In this document: positions 43,472 to 53,343 of the stretch, piece by piece
Layout: each line of letters opens with the position of its first letter
Numbering within the stretch: position 1 is the stretch's first letter
From: Gammaproteobacteria bacterium
Lineage (GTDB): Bacteria; Pseudomonadota; Gammaproteobacteria; Pseudomonadales; Pseudohongiellaceae
Direction of reading: 5' to 3'
Assembly: GCA_021773355.1 (NCBI GenBank)
Contig: JAJFKE010000002.1
Span: forward strand, 62,001-126,000
DNA: 64,000 nucleotides
Program-made: the position numbers and the translations under genes
Notes under the pieces: generated by a model
Seen by the model: the letters and a program-made list of their open reading frames with translations, nothing else
Database searches by the model: none
What the model was told of the DNA's origin: nothing

Positions 43472-43975
43472 ATGGAAAAAGATACTAGTAAACTTAGGGA
43501 TGCTCTCGTTGAACTCTTACAAGAAGAAGTTGCTTGTGCCAGAACCTTGTTTCAATCTCTCAAATGCGAAAGTGCAGCTTTGGAGAGTCTTGATGAAAAA
43601 CTTGTTTTTATCAATAGCGCGAATAAGCAGAAATTAATTGATTCTCTGCAACAGGCCAGCAATGCTCGAATAGACTTCATGCACGAGCATCAGCTCTCCT
43701 CTAGTCCCGCGGTTGTCGAGGAGTATACAATATCGTCTAACTCCAATACTGAACTAGACACCCTCTTTATACAGTTGTCAGAAATAGCGCAGCAGTGCTT
43801 CGATGAAAACAAAATTATTGGGCAGCTTATTCATAGACGTACACTATTTATTACTCAGACCCTAAGCAGTCTATCCCCCTCCGCGAACCTCCACGGGCTT
43901 ACCTATTCAGAAGACGGTAGCACCGCCTACGAGTCCGACTCACGCAATTCACTATTTCATTTAACAGAAATATAG
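43472..43975 (+). CDS. flgN: FlgK/FlgL export chaperone FlgN
   Basis: FlgN is a cytoplasmic chaperone for the junction proteins. The 167 residues are mostly helical, with ALVELLQEEVACARTLFQSL and a typical middle helix INSANKQKLIDSLQQASNAR. Conservation is low, but the position 9 bases after flgM is standard. Confidence 0.9.
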   Translation: MEKDTSKLRDALVELLQEEVACARTLFQSLKCESAALESLDEKLVFINSANKQKLIDSLQQASNARIDFMHEHQLSSSPAVVEEYTISSNSNTELDTLFIQLSEIAQQCFDENKIIGQLIHRRTLFITQTLSSLSPSANLHGLTYSEDGSTAYESDSRNSLFHLTEI

Positions 43976-43984
43976 CGATTCAAA

Positions 43985-44689
43985 ATGACCGAGTCTGAAT
44001 TAACAACTACCGTGACAAATGAGAAAGCCATCTTGCGTTATATGAATGGTATTTCCGAGCAAAATATATCTCTCTTTATTTCTCCCAGGGAAGCGGACCA
44101 GCCCAGACAATATCGTTCCAGTATTATGAGAGTTGAAGCCGAGAATCAGCAACTTGTGCTGCATCAGTTGGTACCTGGAGACTGGAAAGAGGTTATTCAA
44201 CTCAGCAAAGATATTGAAGTCACCTGTCACATGCAGTATGGAACGATAAAATTTCTGAGCTCTCTGTCACCGCTAGATGACTCAGAAAATTCGATGTACC
44301 TACAGTTGCCAATTCCCAAGCGACTCAGCAAAAAACAATTGCGTTCTTCTTTTAGAGTCTCCTTGCTAAAACATAAATCAGAAGCATCATTGAAGTTGGG
44401 ACAGGACTGTTTGCTGACTGGATTCTGCAGCGATATCTCCATGACTGGAGCTCTTTTGCATCTGCCTGCCAGTAATACCGAAATCAAGGTAGGCCGTATC
44501 ATGGAGCAGTTTCAGGTGACTATTGCTAATGTACTAAACCTAAAATGTCATGCAAAAATCAGCCATGTGAGCAAATCCGATACTGATAAGCTATCCGTAG
44601 GCTTACATTTTCTGGAACTGGAGCCTGCACAGAAGAAGGCTATTAAGACAGCCATTATCAAACTGGAGCGCCTGAACATAGTCAAATAG
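43985..44689 (+). CDS. ycgR: YcgR-like PilZ flagellar brake protein
   Basis: YcgR-type proteins bind cyclic di-GMP and slow the motor. The 234 residues have an N-terminal YcgR domain (about 10-110) and a C-terminal PilZ domain with intact ligand motifs: Arg120-x-x-x-Arg124 (RSSFR) and Asp150-x-Ser-x-x-Gly155 (DISMTG). It starts 9 bases after flgN, so a c-di-GMP brake is built into this operon. Confidence 0.88.
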   Translation: MTESELTTTVTNEKAILRYMNGISEQNISLFISPREADQPRQYRSSIMRVEAENQQLVLHQLVPGDWKEVIQLSKDIEVTCHMQYGTIKFLSSLSPLDDSENSMYLQLPIPKRLSKKQLRSSFRVSLLKHKSEASLKLGQDCLLTGFCSDISMTGALLHLPASNTEIKVGRIMEQFQVTIANVLNLKCHAKISHVSKSDTDKLSVGLHFLELEPAQKKAIKTAIIKLERLNIVK

Positions 44690-44761
44690 ACGTCCCTGTA
44701 CTAAATATCTATTAATTAGATGTAAATTTGACAGCAATCGGCCACATGATTGATAAAAATA

Positions 44762-44775
44762 GTCATTATTTTGAC
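44762..44775. promoter_or_regulatory. FleQ-like box upstream of the GAF-like gene
   Basis: GTCATTATTTTGAC is a GTCA-N6-TGAC palindrome, 76-89 bases before the predicted transcription start of the gene at 44950. Confidence 0.6.
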
Positions 44776-44824
44776 CCCCTTCCCTCACATTGCACTGATT
44801 CAGCGGCAAAATCTTAAAATTCTT

Positions 44825-44840
44825 TGGCACGGGTATTGCT
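44825..44840 (+). promoter_or_regulatory. Consensus sigma-54 promoter of the GAF-like gene
   Basis: TGGCACGGGTATTGCT matches the -24/-12 consensus at every conserved base. Transcription should begin near 44851, leaving a leader of about 100 bases before the ATG at 44950. Confidence 0.9.
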
Positions 44841-44949
44841 TATCTATAGGAAGTATAAATGGTAATACAAACCGCTAGGCGGGTACCCTTATCAAAGCCG
44901 CCATTGCAATCCATTACTTAGAATAAAGAACACGTGAATGAGGAAGAAT

Positions 44950-45363
44950 ATGAAGAATACAGAAGCCGTCGCATATTCATATAATGACGAGGAGAAACCC
45001 GTGATCCAGAATCAAAGCCCGGAAGAATTGCATACGACTCTTCCAATAGATGAGCTAATAAGTTTATTTGCGAATGAAATAGCTGACATTGTCGATCATG
45101 ACAGTTTCGAATACGAATACGCTCAGGGAGATATTCGTATTTTTCGTGGCTCAGTGGAACTGCATAAGTGTCGATACAAGCTCAATGATTCGGGATTGGA
45201 TCTAGGCGCGATAACACTTACTCGTGAAAACCCATTCAAGGAAGAAGAAATGGTAGTCATTGAAAGAGCGCTGGGAGCTTTGTCTATCCATCTCAACAAT
45301 GCTATTGACCATCAATCGGAACTTGACCAGGAACAGCTCAGCGCCCTAAATGTTGAGATCTAG
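44950..45363 (+). CDS. Stand-alone GAF-like domain protein
   Basis: The 137-residue protein (start at 44950, AGGA 5 bases upstream) has an acidic N-terminus and then one folded domain with LPIDELISLFANEIADIVDH, a beta-rich middle (YEYAQGDIRIFRGSVELHK, GLDLGAITLTRENPF) and a C-terminal helix ALGALSIHLNNAI. From memory this resembles the GAF-like sensor domain at the N-terminus of some gammaproteobacterial GGDEF proteins, but no GGDEF part follows. It may be a remnant or an independent sensor or adaptor. The consensus sigma-54 promoter and FleQ-like box put it in the flagellar regulon. Its role is unknown. Confidence 0.7.
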   Translation: MKNTEAVAYSYNDEEKPVIQNQSPEELHTTLPIDELISLFANEIADIVDHDSFEYEYAQGDIRIFRGSVELHKCRYKLNDSGLDLGAITLTRENPFKEEEMVVIERALGALSIHLNNAIDHQSELDQEQLSALNVEI

Positions 45364-45423
45364 GTTATGCAAATAGTGCCCGAGATTTAATCAGATCGAA
45401 TGATCACCCTGTTTGGCCAAGCT

Positions 45424-46314
45424 TCACTGGTAGTCCTTACTGCGTTCGCGGAACAATTGAAGATCAGCGAAAGGGATTTCAATATCTTGACCTTGCCTCT
45501 CAATATTGGCCATCACAACAACGATTACCCTTCTGTTGTTAGCTCTACCTTCCTCACTGTCATTATCACTACTTGGTTTAAATTCACCATAACCTACTGA
45601 AGACATGCGCACAGGTTCGACTCCATAGCTTTCGAGCAATCGAACAACAGCGGCAGCCCTGGCGGAAGATAATTCCCAATTAGAAGGATATATCGGGCTT
45701 TGTATAGGCAGGTTATCAGTAAACCCTTCTACTATAATTCTGTTGGGATACTCGCTGAACAATCCCCCCAACCTACTAAACACTTGTTCCGCTTCAACTG
45801 AAAGCTCTGCACTGCCGCTGTCGAAAAGAATATTGCTCTTAATCTCGATTTCCATCCACAGGGGGTTTTTTCTTACGATGATTTGCTCCTCGACTATTAG
45901 GCTCTCGAAAAATTCTGTAATTTCAGTAGCAATGTATCCAATCTGTGCCGAACCCTCGGCCATAGCGATTTCTTTTTCGCTGGTACTGGCCTGTACCTGA
46001 ATGTTTGAACTCTGATTATTTCTGTTCGCAATTAGCGGCACTATGTTGATTGGCTGTGGTACATTCATTATGAGGGGAAATGGAGGGGCCGGTGTTCTTA
46101 CCAACTCGCCGACCTGTATTGGTGTCAGTGATCGGGTGGTGGGGCTGAAAGCCGCAACCATGGAGGCAGAGAGTACCCGGTATTTTCCTTCATTAACCGA
46201 GGACATGGAATACATAACTACAAAAAAGGCAAACAACAGGGTAATAAAATCTGCGTAGGACACCAGCCAGCGCTCATGGTTCTCATGCTCTTCGGGTTTT
46301 TTCTTACGCGCCAT
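45424..46314 (-). CDS. motD: Flagellar stator protein MotD (MotB family)
   Basis: MotD is the ion-conducting, wall-anchored stator subunit. The 296 residues have one membrane helix (about 20-42) with the essential Asp22 in SYADFITLLFAFFVVMYS, a linker and an OmpA-like peptidoglycan-binding domain (about 155-290) with ILFDSGSAELSVEAEQVF, IIVEGFTDNLPIQ and NNRRVIVVV. It lies 23 bases after motC and is the last gene of the long fliG-motD run. Confidence 0.94.
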   Translation of the reverse strand: MARKKKPEEHENHERWLVSYADFITLLFAFFVVMYSMSSVNEGKYRVLSASMVAAFSPTTRSLTPIQVGELVRTPAPPFPLIMNVPQPINIVPLIANRNNQSSNIQVQASTSEKEIAMAEGSAQIGYIATEITEFFESLIVEEQIIVRKNPLWMEIEIKSNILFDSGSAELSVEAEQVFSRLGGLFSEYPNRIIVEGFTDNLPIQSPIYPSNWELSSARAAAVVRLLESYGVEPVRMSSVGYGEFKPSSDNDSEEGRANNRRVIVVVMANIERQGQDIEIPFADLQLFRERSKDYQ

Positions 46315-46337
46315 GGAGTGTCTCTCTTTGTGACAAT

Positions 46338-47075
46338 CTACAAGTATCCCTTCAATTTACTGTCGATATTTCTGGGGTTTTCTCCCTCTGCAATACAGAC
46401 TAATCCGTCAACTATCATTTCTCTGTACTGAGATTGACCTCCAATTATCGTCTTCAGTTTGCTTGCCATAGGTAAGAAAATCAGGTTTGCCAGCCCGACC
46501 CCGTAAATTGTCGCCACAAAAGCCACAGCAATACCTGGTCCCAGAGCGGCTGGGTCCGAGAGATTATTCATCACATGTATCAAACCCATTACCGCGCCGA
46601 TTATTCCTACGGTTGGCGCATAACCCCCAAAACCCTCGAACACCTTGGCGGCAAGCAAATCCTTATGCTCAGTCATTGAGAGTTCGACTTCCAATACGCT
46701 TCTCATTGCTTCCGGCTCACTGCCGTCAGCCAACATCTGCAAACCACTTCTTGAAAAACTGTCATCCTCTTCCTCAGCGACCCCTTGCAGACTCAAGAGA
46801 CCTTCTTTTCTAGCCAGTTGACTCCATTCAACTATTTTTTCAATCATCGCTTTGCTGTCGGTTTTAGGCGGGTTTATCATCCATCGAATTCGTTTTAAGC
46901 TGAGCAAAAAAACGGCCAGCGGTGTTTGCACCATTACCGCACCCAAAGTTCCACCGAATACGATAAAAAACGCAGTAAATATCATTAGCGACTCAGTGTG
47001 TCCGCCTTCCATTATGTTGCCACCAATAATTGCACCCAGCCCAAAAATCAGACCCAGTATCGTCATGATATCCAT
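46338..47075 (-). CDS. motC: Flagellar stator protein MotC (MotA family)
   Basis: MotC forms the ion channel with MotD and transmits torque to FliG. The 245-residue protein has four membrane helices (about 5-25, 30-52, 145-170, 180-200), a cytoplasmic loop with charged residues and the conserved GGYAPTVGIIGAVMGLIHVM. Assignment to MotC rather than MotA follows from the gene pair and linkage to fliA. The ion used is uncertain. Confidence 0.94.
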   Translation of the reverse strand: MDIMTILGLIFGLGAIIGGNIMEGGHTESLMIFTAFFIVFGGTLGAVMVQTPLAVFLLSLKRIRWMINPPKTDSKAMIEKIVEWSQLARKEGLLSLQGVAEEEDDSFSRSGLQMLADGSEPEAMRSVLEVELSMTEHKDLLAAKVFEGFGGYAPTVGIIGAVMGLIHVMNNLSDPAALGPGIAVAFVATIYGVGLANLIFLPMASKLKTIIGGQSQYREMIVDGLVCIAEGENPRNIDSKLKGYL

Positions 47076-47174
47076 AGTGTTATCCTACTTCGCATCCAGA
47101 TATGTCTTCCACGAGTTTTAGGAAGCCGGTTATGTCTGCATACTTTCTGAATGTTGAGAGCTAAGACAGCAACT

Positions 47175-47900
47175 CTAGAGCTCTCCATTTTTTATCCACT
47201 CGCGCATCCGTGATCGCAGTCTACTGGTGGCCTGGCTATGAATTTGGCAAACTCGGGATTCGCTCACTTCAAGGACTTCTCCGATTTCGCGAAGATTAAG
47301 CCCGTAGTCATAGTAAAGAGCGACCACCAACTTTTCTTGCTTAGGCAAACGCCCAATTACCTCAGCCAGTTTCGCCTTGGTTGAGGCGGTCTGAATATTG
47401 TTAAAGGGAACGTCTTCACTATTTTCCGGTTCTGTAAAATTACTTTCATCGTCCAGGCTAAACACAGTACACGTGGCAACAGATTCCAATACACCAGCAT
47501 ATTCCTGCAGTGAGATATTCAGTTCTTCTGCTATTTCTCTATCTGTTGCCGATCGCCCGATTCTATTCTCGACATTTAGTATGGCTGCAGATAATTCTCT
47601 TGATTTGTGCTGAACCGATCGTGGCATCCATGTCTCTCGCCTAAGTTCATCCAATATTGCTCCGCGAATCCTTATGCTGGCGTAAGATTTGAATTCAGCT
47701 CCCAGATTAGGTACATAAGTTCTTGCCGCTTCCAATAAACCGATCATGCCAACTTGAATAAGATCATCTATACATTTTCCCGGAGGCAAGCGGACACTAA
47801 TATGGTGTGCAATAATTTTGACGAGCGACAAATGATCTTCAAATAGTGAATCTGCCGTAGAACCGCTCTCTAATTCGTAGCTTTTGGCTGCATTATTCAT
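47175..47900 (-). CDS. fliA: Flagellar sigma factor FliA (sigma-28)
   Basis: FliA directs RNA polymerase to late flagellar promoters. The 241 residues have region 2 ([37 protein letters not shown]), region 3 ([18 protein letters not shown]) and region 4 with a helix-turn-helix ([22 protein letters not shown]). Its start overlaps the flhG stop by 4 bases. In many relatives cheY-cheZ-cheA-cheB follow fliA; here motC follows directly. Confidence 0.96.
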   Translation of the reverse strand: MNNAAKSYELESGSTADSLFEDHLSLVKIIAHHISVRLPPGKCIDDLIQVGMIGLLEAARTYVPNLGAEFKSYASIRIRGAILDELRRETWMPRSVQHKSRELSAAILNVENRIGRSATDREIAEELNISLQEYAGVLESVATCTVFSLDDESNFTEPENSEDVPFNNIQTASTKAKLAEVIGRLPKQEKLVVALYYDYGLNLREIGEVLEVSESRVCQIHSQATSRLRSRMREWIKNGEL

Positions 47901-48736
47901 CTGCTGGAACCCATTATTTTGCCCTCACTTTGGCTATTTTTTCCGATAAAGAATTCCAAATATCCAGTAGTTGGAGGTTGTGCTGGCAAGCTTTCTACTT
48001 TTTTTGCAAGCCGCTGAAACGCGATACTGGATGAGGCGTAGGGAAAGCTTTCAAGAACTGCGGTCTGCATTCTCACTGCCTCTCGTAATTTTCCGTCCAT
48101 TGGAATGCTACCCATATAAGCTATCGAGACATCGAGATATATCTCGGCTGTTCTAAGCATTTTTGCAAACAATCTTTTCCCATGCTCTGCGTCAGATACC
48201 ATATTGCATAAGATTTGAAATCTCCTAACACCATGCTCCTGATTTAGCACCTTGATCAACGCATAGGCATCTGTTATCGAGGCAGGTTCGTCGCACACTA
48301 CTACAAGAATTTCCTGAGCAGCCTTGCTGAAGCTAATTACACTAGTTGATATCCCAGCTGCTGTATCAACAACTAACACGTCCACACTACAGCGCAAATC
48401 ATCGAAGGCGTTAATCAATCCTGCTTGCTCTGCTACAGACAATTCCGCCATTCGTCCTATCCCAGAAGCAGCCGGCACTATCTTTATCCCCATTGGCCCT
48501 TCAACAATAACCTCTTCGAGTGAGCATTCTCCGGTGATTACATGGAACAAGTCGTAACGAGGATTGATACCAAGCATGATGTCAATATTTGCCATACCCA
48601 AATCTGCATCCATTAACATCACCGACTTAGAGCGTTTGGCCAGGCCCACCGCAAGATTGACCGAGACGCTGGTCTTTCCCACTCCCCCTTTGCCACTTGA
48701 GACAGCAATCACTTTCACGGCATGATTATCAATCAT
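47897..48736 (-). CDS. flhG: Flagellar number regulator FlhG/FleN (MinD-like ATPase)
   Basis: FlhG limits the number of polar flagella and antagonises FleQ. From the ATG at 48736 (AAGGGA 7 bases upstream) it has 279 residues with the deviant Walker A KGGVGKT (16-22), [18 protein letters not shown] and [12 protein letters not shown]. An in-frame start 42 bases upstream is less likely. It lies between flhF and fliA in the usual order. Confidence 0.95.
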   Translation of the reverse strand: MIDNHAVKVIAVSSGKGGVGKTSVSVNLAVGLAKRSKSVMLMDADLGMANIDIMLGINPRYDLFHVITGECSLEEVIVEGPMGIKIVPAASGIGRMAELSVAEQAGLINAFDDLRCSVDVLVVDTAAGISTSVISFSKAAQEILVVVCDEPASITDAYALIKVLNQEHGVRRFQILCNMVSDAEHGKRLFAKMLRTAEIYLDVSIAYMGSIPMDGKLREAVRMQTAVLESFPYASSSIAFQRLAKKVESLPAQPPTTGYLEFFIGKNSQSEGKIMGSSR

Positions 48737-48804
48737 GGGACATTCCCTTGTAGTTAGTCTCAATTGACCACTCTTCAAATCTCTTTTTCACAAAAACAAA
48801 TTTC

Positions 48805-50001
48805 CTACACATTGATTGCCTTCTTCCGTTTCGGTACTGGCCTTCGTACAGTTGGTTTCCTTCTTGATTCTTCATAGGAATCGACAAGCTTACGTACAAA
48901 AATATCCGATTGGGCCAGCATAAAGTCTTCTGGGATTCGCTGCCCGTTGCCGATAAAAGAGGCTGGAAGTTTATTACGAATTAGACCGGATAAAATTGCC
49001 CCTATAGAACCGTTCTCATCGGTCTTGGTTATAATCGCTGCAGCCAATTCGATGTGTGAAAAGGCGGCAATAGTTTCGTTTATTACTGTTTCCTGTGCGG
49101 TAGCGGAAAGCACTAAATGGGGTTGAATTCCCATGCCAGTAGCTGTCAAGGTTTCGAACTGCTTCAAATGATCTGTGTCCCTTTGACTTACTCCAGCAGT
49201 ATCAATGATCACTAATTTCCGCTGGGAAAAGCTTTCCAGAGTCTTCTTCATCTCTTTTCGGTTAGTCGCCACCTGTACCGGGATTCCCAGTGAGCTTCCG
49301 AGAGAGATCAATTGTTCCTGGCCCCCTACGCGAAAATTGTCTGTAGTAATGAATGCAACTTGGTTCCTGCCATGACGAATCGAGTATTGGGCGGCAATTT
49401 TTGCCGCTGTGGTAGTCTTGCCGACACCGGTGGGACCTAACATTGCTATCACCCCACCTTGGGTGAGCACATCTTGTTCAGAAATTTTTATTACCCGGCC
49501 CAGTACCGCGAGTGTGCGGCGCCAACCTAACTCGAGATCTTTACAGGGCAGGATTTTGTCCATGATTTTGACGCCTATGTCTCTGCTAATACCTACGGTT
49601 TCCAGCCTTCCCAGCAGCGCCATGCGATTGGGTTGACGGTCACCTGCGTCACGCCAGGCAAGTTGCGCCAACTCCCCTTCAAATAATTTACGCAATCTAC
49701 CCAACTCCTCCTGCATATCCAGCAGAGATGGGCTTTTTTCTGCCGTGCTCTCCAAGTCTTCGCCTGTAATCTCGAACAGAAAGTCTTCGCTTTTCCGCTC
49801 AGAATTAGCAGTTGGATGCTCAGCAGAACGCCGTTTTAGCTCAGCCTCCAAGCGCACCGGATCATAGTCACTAGCAGCCACTACCTCAGTACGGCCACCG
49901 ACACTACGACTGGAAATAAGTACCGCATCTTTTCCAAGTTCTGCGCGCACTTTAGCCATGGCCAACCGCATATCGTCTTCCTGGTATCGTTCTACTCTCA
50001 C
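48805..50001 (-). CDS. flhF: SRP-like GTPase FlhF, polar flagellum placement
   Basis: FlhF sets the polar site of flagellar assembly. The 398 residues have the N-terminal B domain (RVERYQEDDMRLAMAKVRAE), an N domain and the GTPase G domain with GPTGVGKTT (189-197), FITTDNFRVGGQEQL, IDTAGVSQRD and ITKTDENGSIG. Length is normal. It lies 59 bases after flhA. Confidence 0.96.
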   Translation of the reverse strand: MRVERYQEDDMRLAMAKVRAELGKDAVLISSRSVGGRTEVVAASDYDPVRLEAELKRRSAEHPTANSERKSEDFLFEITGEDLESTAEKSPSLLDMQEELGRLRKLFEGELAQLAWRDAGDRQPNRMALLGRLETVGISRDIGVKIMDKILPCKDLELGWRRTLAVLGRVIKISEQDVLTQGGVIAMLGPTGVGKTTTAAKIAAQYSIRHGRNQVAFITTDNFRVGGQEQLISLGSSLGIPVQVATNRKEMKKTLESFSQRKLVIIDTAGVSQRDTDHLKQFETLTATGMGIQPHLVLSATAQETVINETIAAFSHIELAAAIITKTDENGSIGAILSGLIRNKLPASFIGNGQRIPEDFMLAQSDIFVRKLVDSYEESRRKPTVRRPVPKRKKAINV

Positions 50002-50060
50002 TTTTTCCTCCGACTCAGGTATTAACCTACAGGTACAAATCTAATCTGTTTTTTCTCAGG

Positions 50061-52178
50061 CTATGCTGCGGCAATTCCAGTTTGACCGAGCGTTGATACG
50101 ACTTTAATCCGTTTATTGTTGGCTATTTCAGTGTACGCCAACACTTTTAGAGATGGATTTACCCCTTTCACAAAGCGCGCTAACCAGGATCTCAATCGAT
50201 CCGACACCAACAGCACGGGCGTCTGACCGCTAACTTCTAACTCCTGACTCCTGATTTGAATTTCATTAAGAAGAGTTTCTGCCAAACGCGGCTCAATCCC
50301 TCCCAGGGCTGCTAATTTTTCTCCTGTCACTGAATCAAGCAATATCCGTTCCATGTCGGGATCAATAGTAATCACTTTGATCTCATCTCCCATGCCTACT
50401 ATGCTCTGACAGATTGTTCGCCCCAGGGAAACCCTTACCGCAGATGTCAAAATGTCAGGTTCTTGTACACTGGCAGCGTGCTCTGCCAATGCCTCGACTA
50501 TTGTGCGCATATCTCGGACCGGAACCGCTTCTGCAAGCAGGTTTTGCATAACCTTCAATACAACGCCAAGAGGCAGAGCTTCAGGAACCAAATTCTCAAC
50601 TAACTTCGGTGCCGACTTCGCTAACGAGTCCAGCAGTTTCTGTACTTCGTCATGGCCAAGCAATTCATGAGAGTGCGATTTCAAGGTATGACTGAGGTGG
50701 GTGGCAATTACCGTACTGCTATCAACTACGGTATAACCTTTCGATTGGGCCTCTTCCTTCTGGCCAGACTCAATCCAGACAGTATCCAGATTAAAAGTTG
50801 GATCTTTACTCGCGAGCCCATCCAGCTCTCCAAAAACCTGCCCTGGGTTGATCGCCATTTCCATACCTGGGTGTACTTCACCCTCGGCGACTGACACATC
50901 GGACAGTGTTATCCTGTAAGCATTTGGAGCTAGACTTAAGTTGTCATGGATATGAACAGAATGAACAAGAAAGCCGAGGTCTTGTGAGATTTTTTTCCGC
51001 ACAGCTTTGATTCTGCCTAGTAGCTCACCACCCTGATTTTTATCAACCAGGGAGATAAGTCGATAGCCAACTTCCAGTCCAATAATGTCTACCGCAGGTA
51101 CGTCTTCCCAACCTAATTCCGCTTGCACGTCAGACTCAGCGGAATTGTCCACTTCCTCGGGGGTCTCCTGCTTAGTCGATTCATCCTCCCTTGATAATTT
51201 GTAACCAATACCAATCAAGCCCGTGGAGATGAACAAGAAAATTAGATTGGGCATCCCTGGTACCAAACCCAATGAACCAATAACGCAACCTGTAATAATA
51301 AAAACTTTGGGGCTCTCAAAAATCTGGTCTCGTATCTGTCCTCCGATATCCGTCGACGTACCTACTCTGGTGACAATCAATGCAGCTGCTATGGAGAGTA
51401 GTAGTGAGGGTATTTGTGCCACCAATCCATCACCAATTGTTAACAGGACATAATTGGTTGCAGCCTGACTAGCGGAAAGATCATGTTGCAAGATACCGAT
51501 AGAGAAGCCTCCGACAATATTGATAAAAAGTATCAATATACCGGCAATGGCGTCGCCCCGGACAAATTTGCTCGCCCCGTCCATCGCTCCATAGAAGCTG
51601 GCTTCCCGAGAAACGTCTTCACGTCTGGCCCTGGCTGCTTCCTGATCGATCAAACCAGAATTCATATCTGCATCTATCGCCATCTGCTTGCCGGGCATAG
51701 CATCCAACGTAAAGCGGGCTGTTACCTCTGAAATTCTTCCCGCACCTTTTGTCACTACTACAAAATTAATAATTACCAAAATCGCGAACACTACCAAACC
51801 TACAGCGTAGTTGCCGCCGACGACGAAATCACCGAACGCTTCAATCACTCGTCCCGCAGCAGCGGTGCCATTGTGACCTTCCAGTAACACGACTCTGGTT
51901 GATGCAACGTTCAATGCTAGTCGAAGCAAAGTCGCTACCAGCAGCACACTTGGAAACACACCGAAATCCAGCGGACGGCTTACGTATATGGCCACCAGCA
52001 ATATGATCAACGACAAGGCAATATTGAAGGTAAACAGGAAATCCAGAACAAAAGGAGGTAATGGTAGTATCGTCATCGCCAGAATTAGAACGATGATTAA
52101 AGGTGCTCCCAATCCTATCAATTGAATGTTTACTCCCAGCAAAGAAAATTGCGGCGCCGGCCTTGATAAAGTAGCCAT
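50061..52178 (-). CDS. flhA: Flagellar export gate protein FlhA
   Basis: FlhA is the largest export-gate protein. The 705 residues have eight N-terminal membrane helices (about 20-330), the cytoplasmic FHIPEP-type signature FPSVLLVATLLRLALNVAST, VVVTKGAGRISEVTARFTLD and PGKQMAIDADMNSGLI, and a large cytoplasmic domain. Its ATG shares one base with the flhB stop (TAATG), so the two are coupled. Confidence 0.97.
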   Translation of the reverse strand: MATLSRPAPQFSLLGVNIQLIGLGAPLIIVLILAMTILPLPPFVLDFLFTFNIALSLIILLVAIYVSRPLDFGVFPSVLLVATLLRLALNVASTRVVLLEGHNGTAAAGRVIEAFGDFVVGGNYAVGLVVFAILVIINFVVVTKGAGRISEVTARFTLDAMPGKQMAIDADMNSGLIDQEAARARREDVSREASFYGAMDGASKFVRGDAIAGILILFINIVGGFSIGILQHDLSASQAATNYVLLTIGDGLVAQIPSLLLSIAAALIVTRVGTSTDIGGQIRDQIFESPKVFIITGCVIGSLGLVPGMPNLIFLFISTGLIGIGYKLSREDESTKQETPEEVDNSAESDVQAELGWEDVPAVDIIGLEVGYRLISLVDKNQGGELLGRIKAVRKKISQDLGFLVHSVHIHDNLSLAPNAYRITLSDVSVAEGEVHPGMEMAINPGQVFGELDGLASKDPTFNLDTVWIESGQKEEAQSKGYTVVDSSTVIATHLSHTLKSHSHELLGHDEVQKLLDSLAKSAPKLVENLVPEALPLGVVLKVMQNLLAEAVPVRDMRTIVEALAEHAASVQEPDILTSAVRVSLGRTICQSIVGMGDEIKVITIDPDMERILLDSVTGEKLAALGGIEPRLAETLLNEIQIRSQELEVSGQTPVLLVSDRLRSWLARFVKGVNPSLKVLAYTEIANNKRIKVVSTLGQTGIAAA

Positions 52179-53329
52179 TAGCTGATACCTCGCGCGAGGT
52201 CATGACTAGAATATTCGTCGGGTATCGGTAAGTTTTTCGGAACTTTCGGCACCATTGAATACTGGGATTTCGCTTGCTTAAGCTGGAATATGTAAGCCAA
52301 AACCTGCGCCACAGCCAAAAACAGATTTCCTGGAATCTCCTGATTGATTTCGGTTGAGCCAAACAACGCCCGCGCCAGAGGTGGAGCTTCGAATAAAACC
52401 ACGCCGTGTGCTACCGCCACTTCTTTAATTTTAGCTGCGACCAAATCCCTGCCTTTGGCAATAACTTTCGGCGCACCGCTTCCTGATTGATCGTAGCGCA
52501 ATGCCACAGCAAAATGAGTGGGATTGGTAATCACAACGTCTGCGGTGGGAACTTCCGCCATCATTCTTTGACGGGAAATTTCTTGCTGACGTTCCCTAAT
52601 CATGCCCTTTACCTCGGGCCTGCCGTCGGTCTCTTTTGATTCATCTTTTATTTCCTGTTTTGACATTTTAATCTGTCGTTTGAAATCCCATATTTGAAAA
52701 GGCACATCCAAGAGGGCAACCAATATCAACACCGAACTAAAACCCAAAAAGCACCAGATGAATAGGACCCCTGCTGAGCCTAGCGCTTCTGATACAGACA
52801 TAAGCGGGAGTAAATAAATATCATCCAGAGTCTGACTGATGACATAGACCGTCACACTTGCAACCAGCACAAATTTTCCGATTGCCTTGACAAGTTCTAC
52901 CAACGATTTACTTGAAAATATTCTGCCGAAACCTTTGAGCGGATTTATTCGTTCGGCTTTTGGCGCCAATTTAGAGACACTGAAAACCCACCCGCCCAGG
53001 GATATCGGGCTAAGTACCGCGGCACAGGCCAGCAAGACAAAGAGTGGAGCCAATAAGACCAGAAAATCTATCGCTGCGTCGAACATCTGGATGTTCAGTA
53101 TCGAATCACTAAATGCCGCGTCATGGCCGAAACTTAAACTGTCTCTTAAAACCCGGTTAACGTCATTGACAATTTGCTTCCCGAAAAATAGCATTCCTAC
53201 ACCTCCTGCCAGAAGCGAGCTTAGGGTGTCCAGTTCTTTTGATCGAGGAACTTGCCCCTTTTTACGGGCATCCGCCTTGCGTTTCGGCGTGGCCTCTTCG
53301 GTACGTTCTTGTGTGCTATTCTCCGCCAT
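52178..53329 (-). CDS. flhB: Flagellar export switch protein FlhB
   Basis: FlhB controls the switch from hook to filament export. The 383 residues have four membrane helices and the autocleavage motif Asn269-Pro-Thr-His272 in VVITNPTHFAVALRY, at the same number as in E. coli. The C-terminal domain also has GVVLFEAPPLARALF. A second, C-domain-only FlhB relative lies at 59580. Confidence 0.97.
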   Translation of the reverse strand: MAENSTQERTEEATPKRKADARKKGQVPRSKELDTLSSLLAGGVGMLFFGKQIVNDVNRVLRDSLSFGHDAAFSDSILNIQMFDAAIDFLVLLAPLFVLLACAAVLSPISLGGWVFSVSKLAPKAERINPLKGFGRIFSSKSLVELVKAIGKFVLVASVTVYVISQTLDDIYLLPLMSVSEALGSAGVLFIWCFLGFSSVLILVALLDVPFQIWDFKRQIKMSKQEIKDESKETDGRPEVKGMIRERQQEISRQRMMAEVPTADVVITNPTHFAVALRYDQSGSGAPKVIAKGRDLVAAKIKEVAVAHGVVLFEAPPLARALFGSTEINQEIPGNLFLAVAQVLAYIFQLKQAKSQYSMVPKVPKNLPIPDEYSSHDLARGIS

Positions 53330-53343
53330 AACCCAGCCCGTAG

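Noticed and set aside
44859-44921. A 20-codon frame (MVIQTARRVPLSKPPLQSIT) with AGGA 7 bases before its ATG, in the leader of the GAF-like gene.
   Set aside because: The sigma-54 promoter predicts transcription starting near 44851, so the AGGA would lie at or before the first base of the mRNA and could not serve as a ribosome site.
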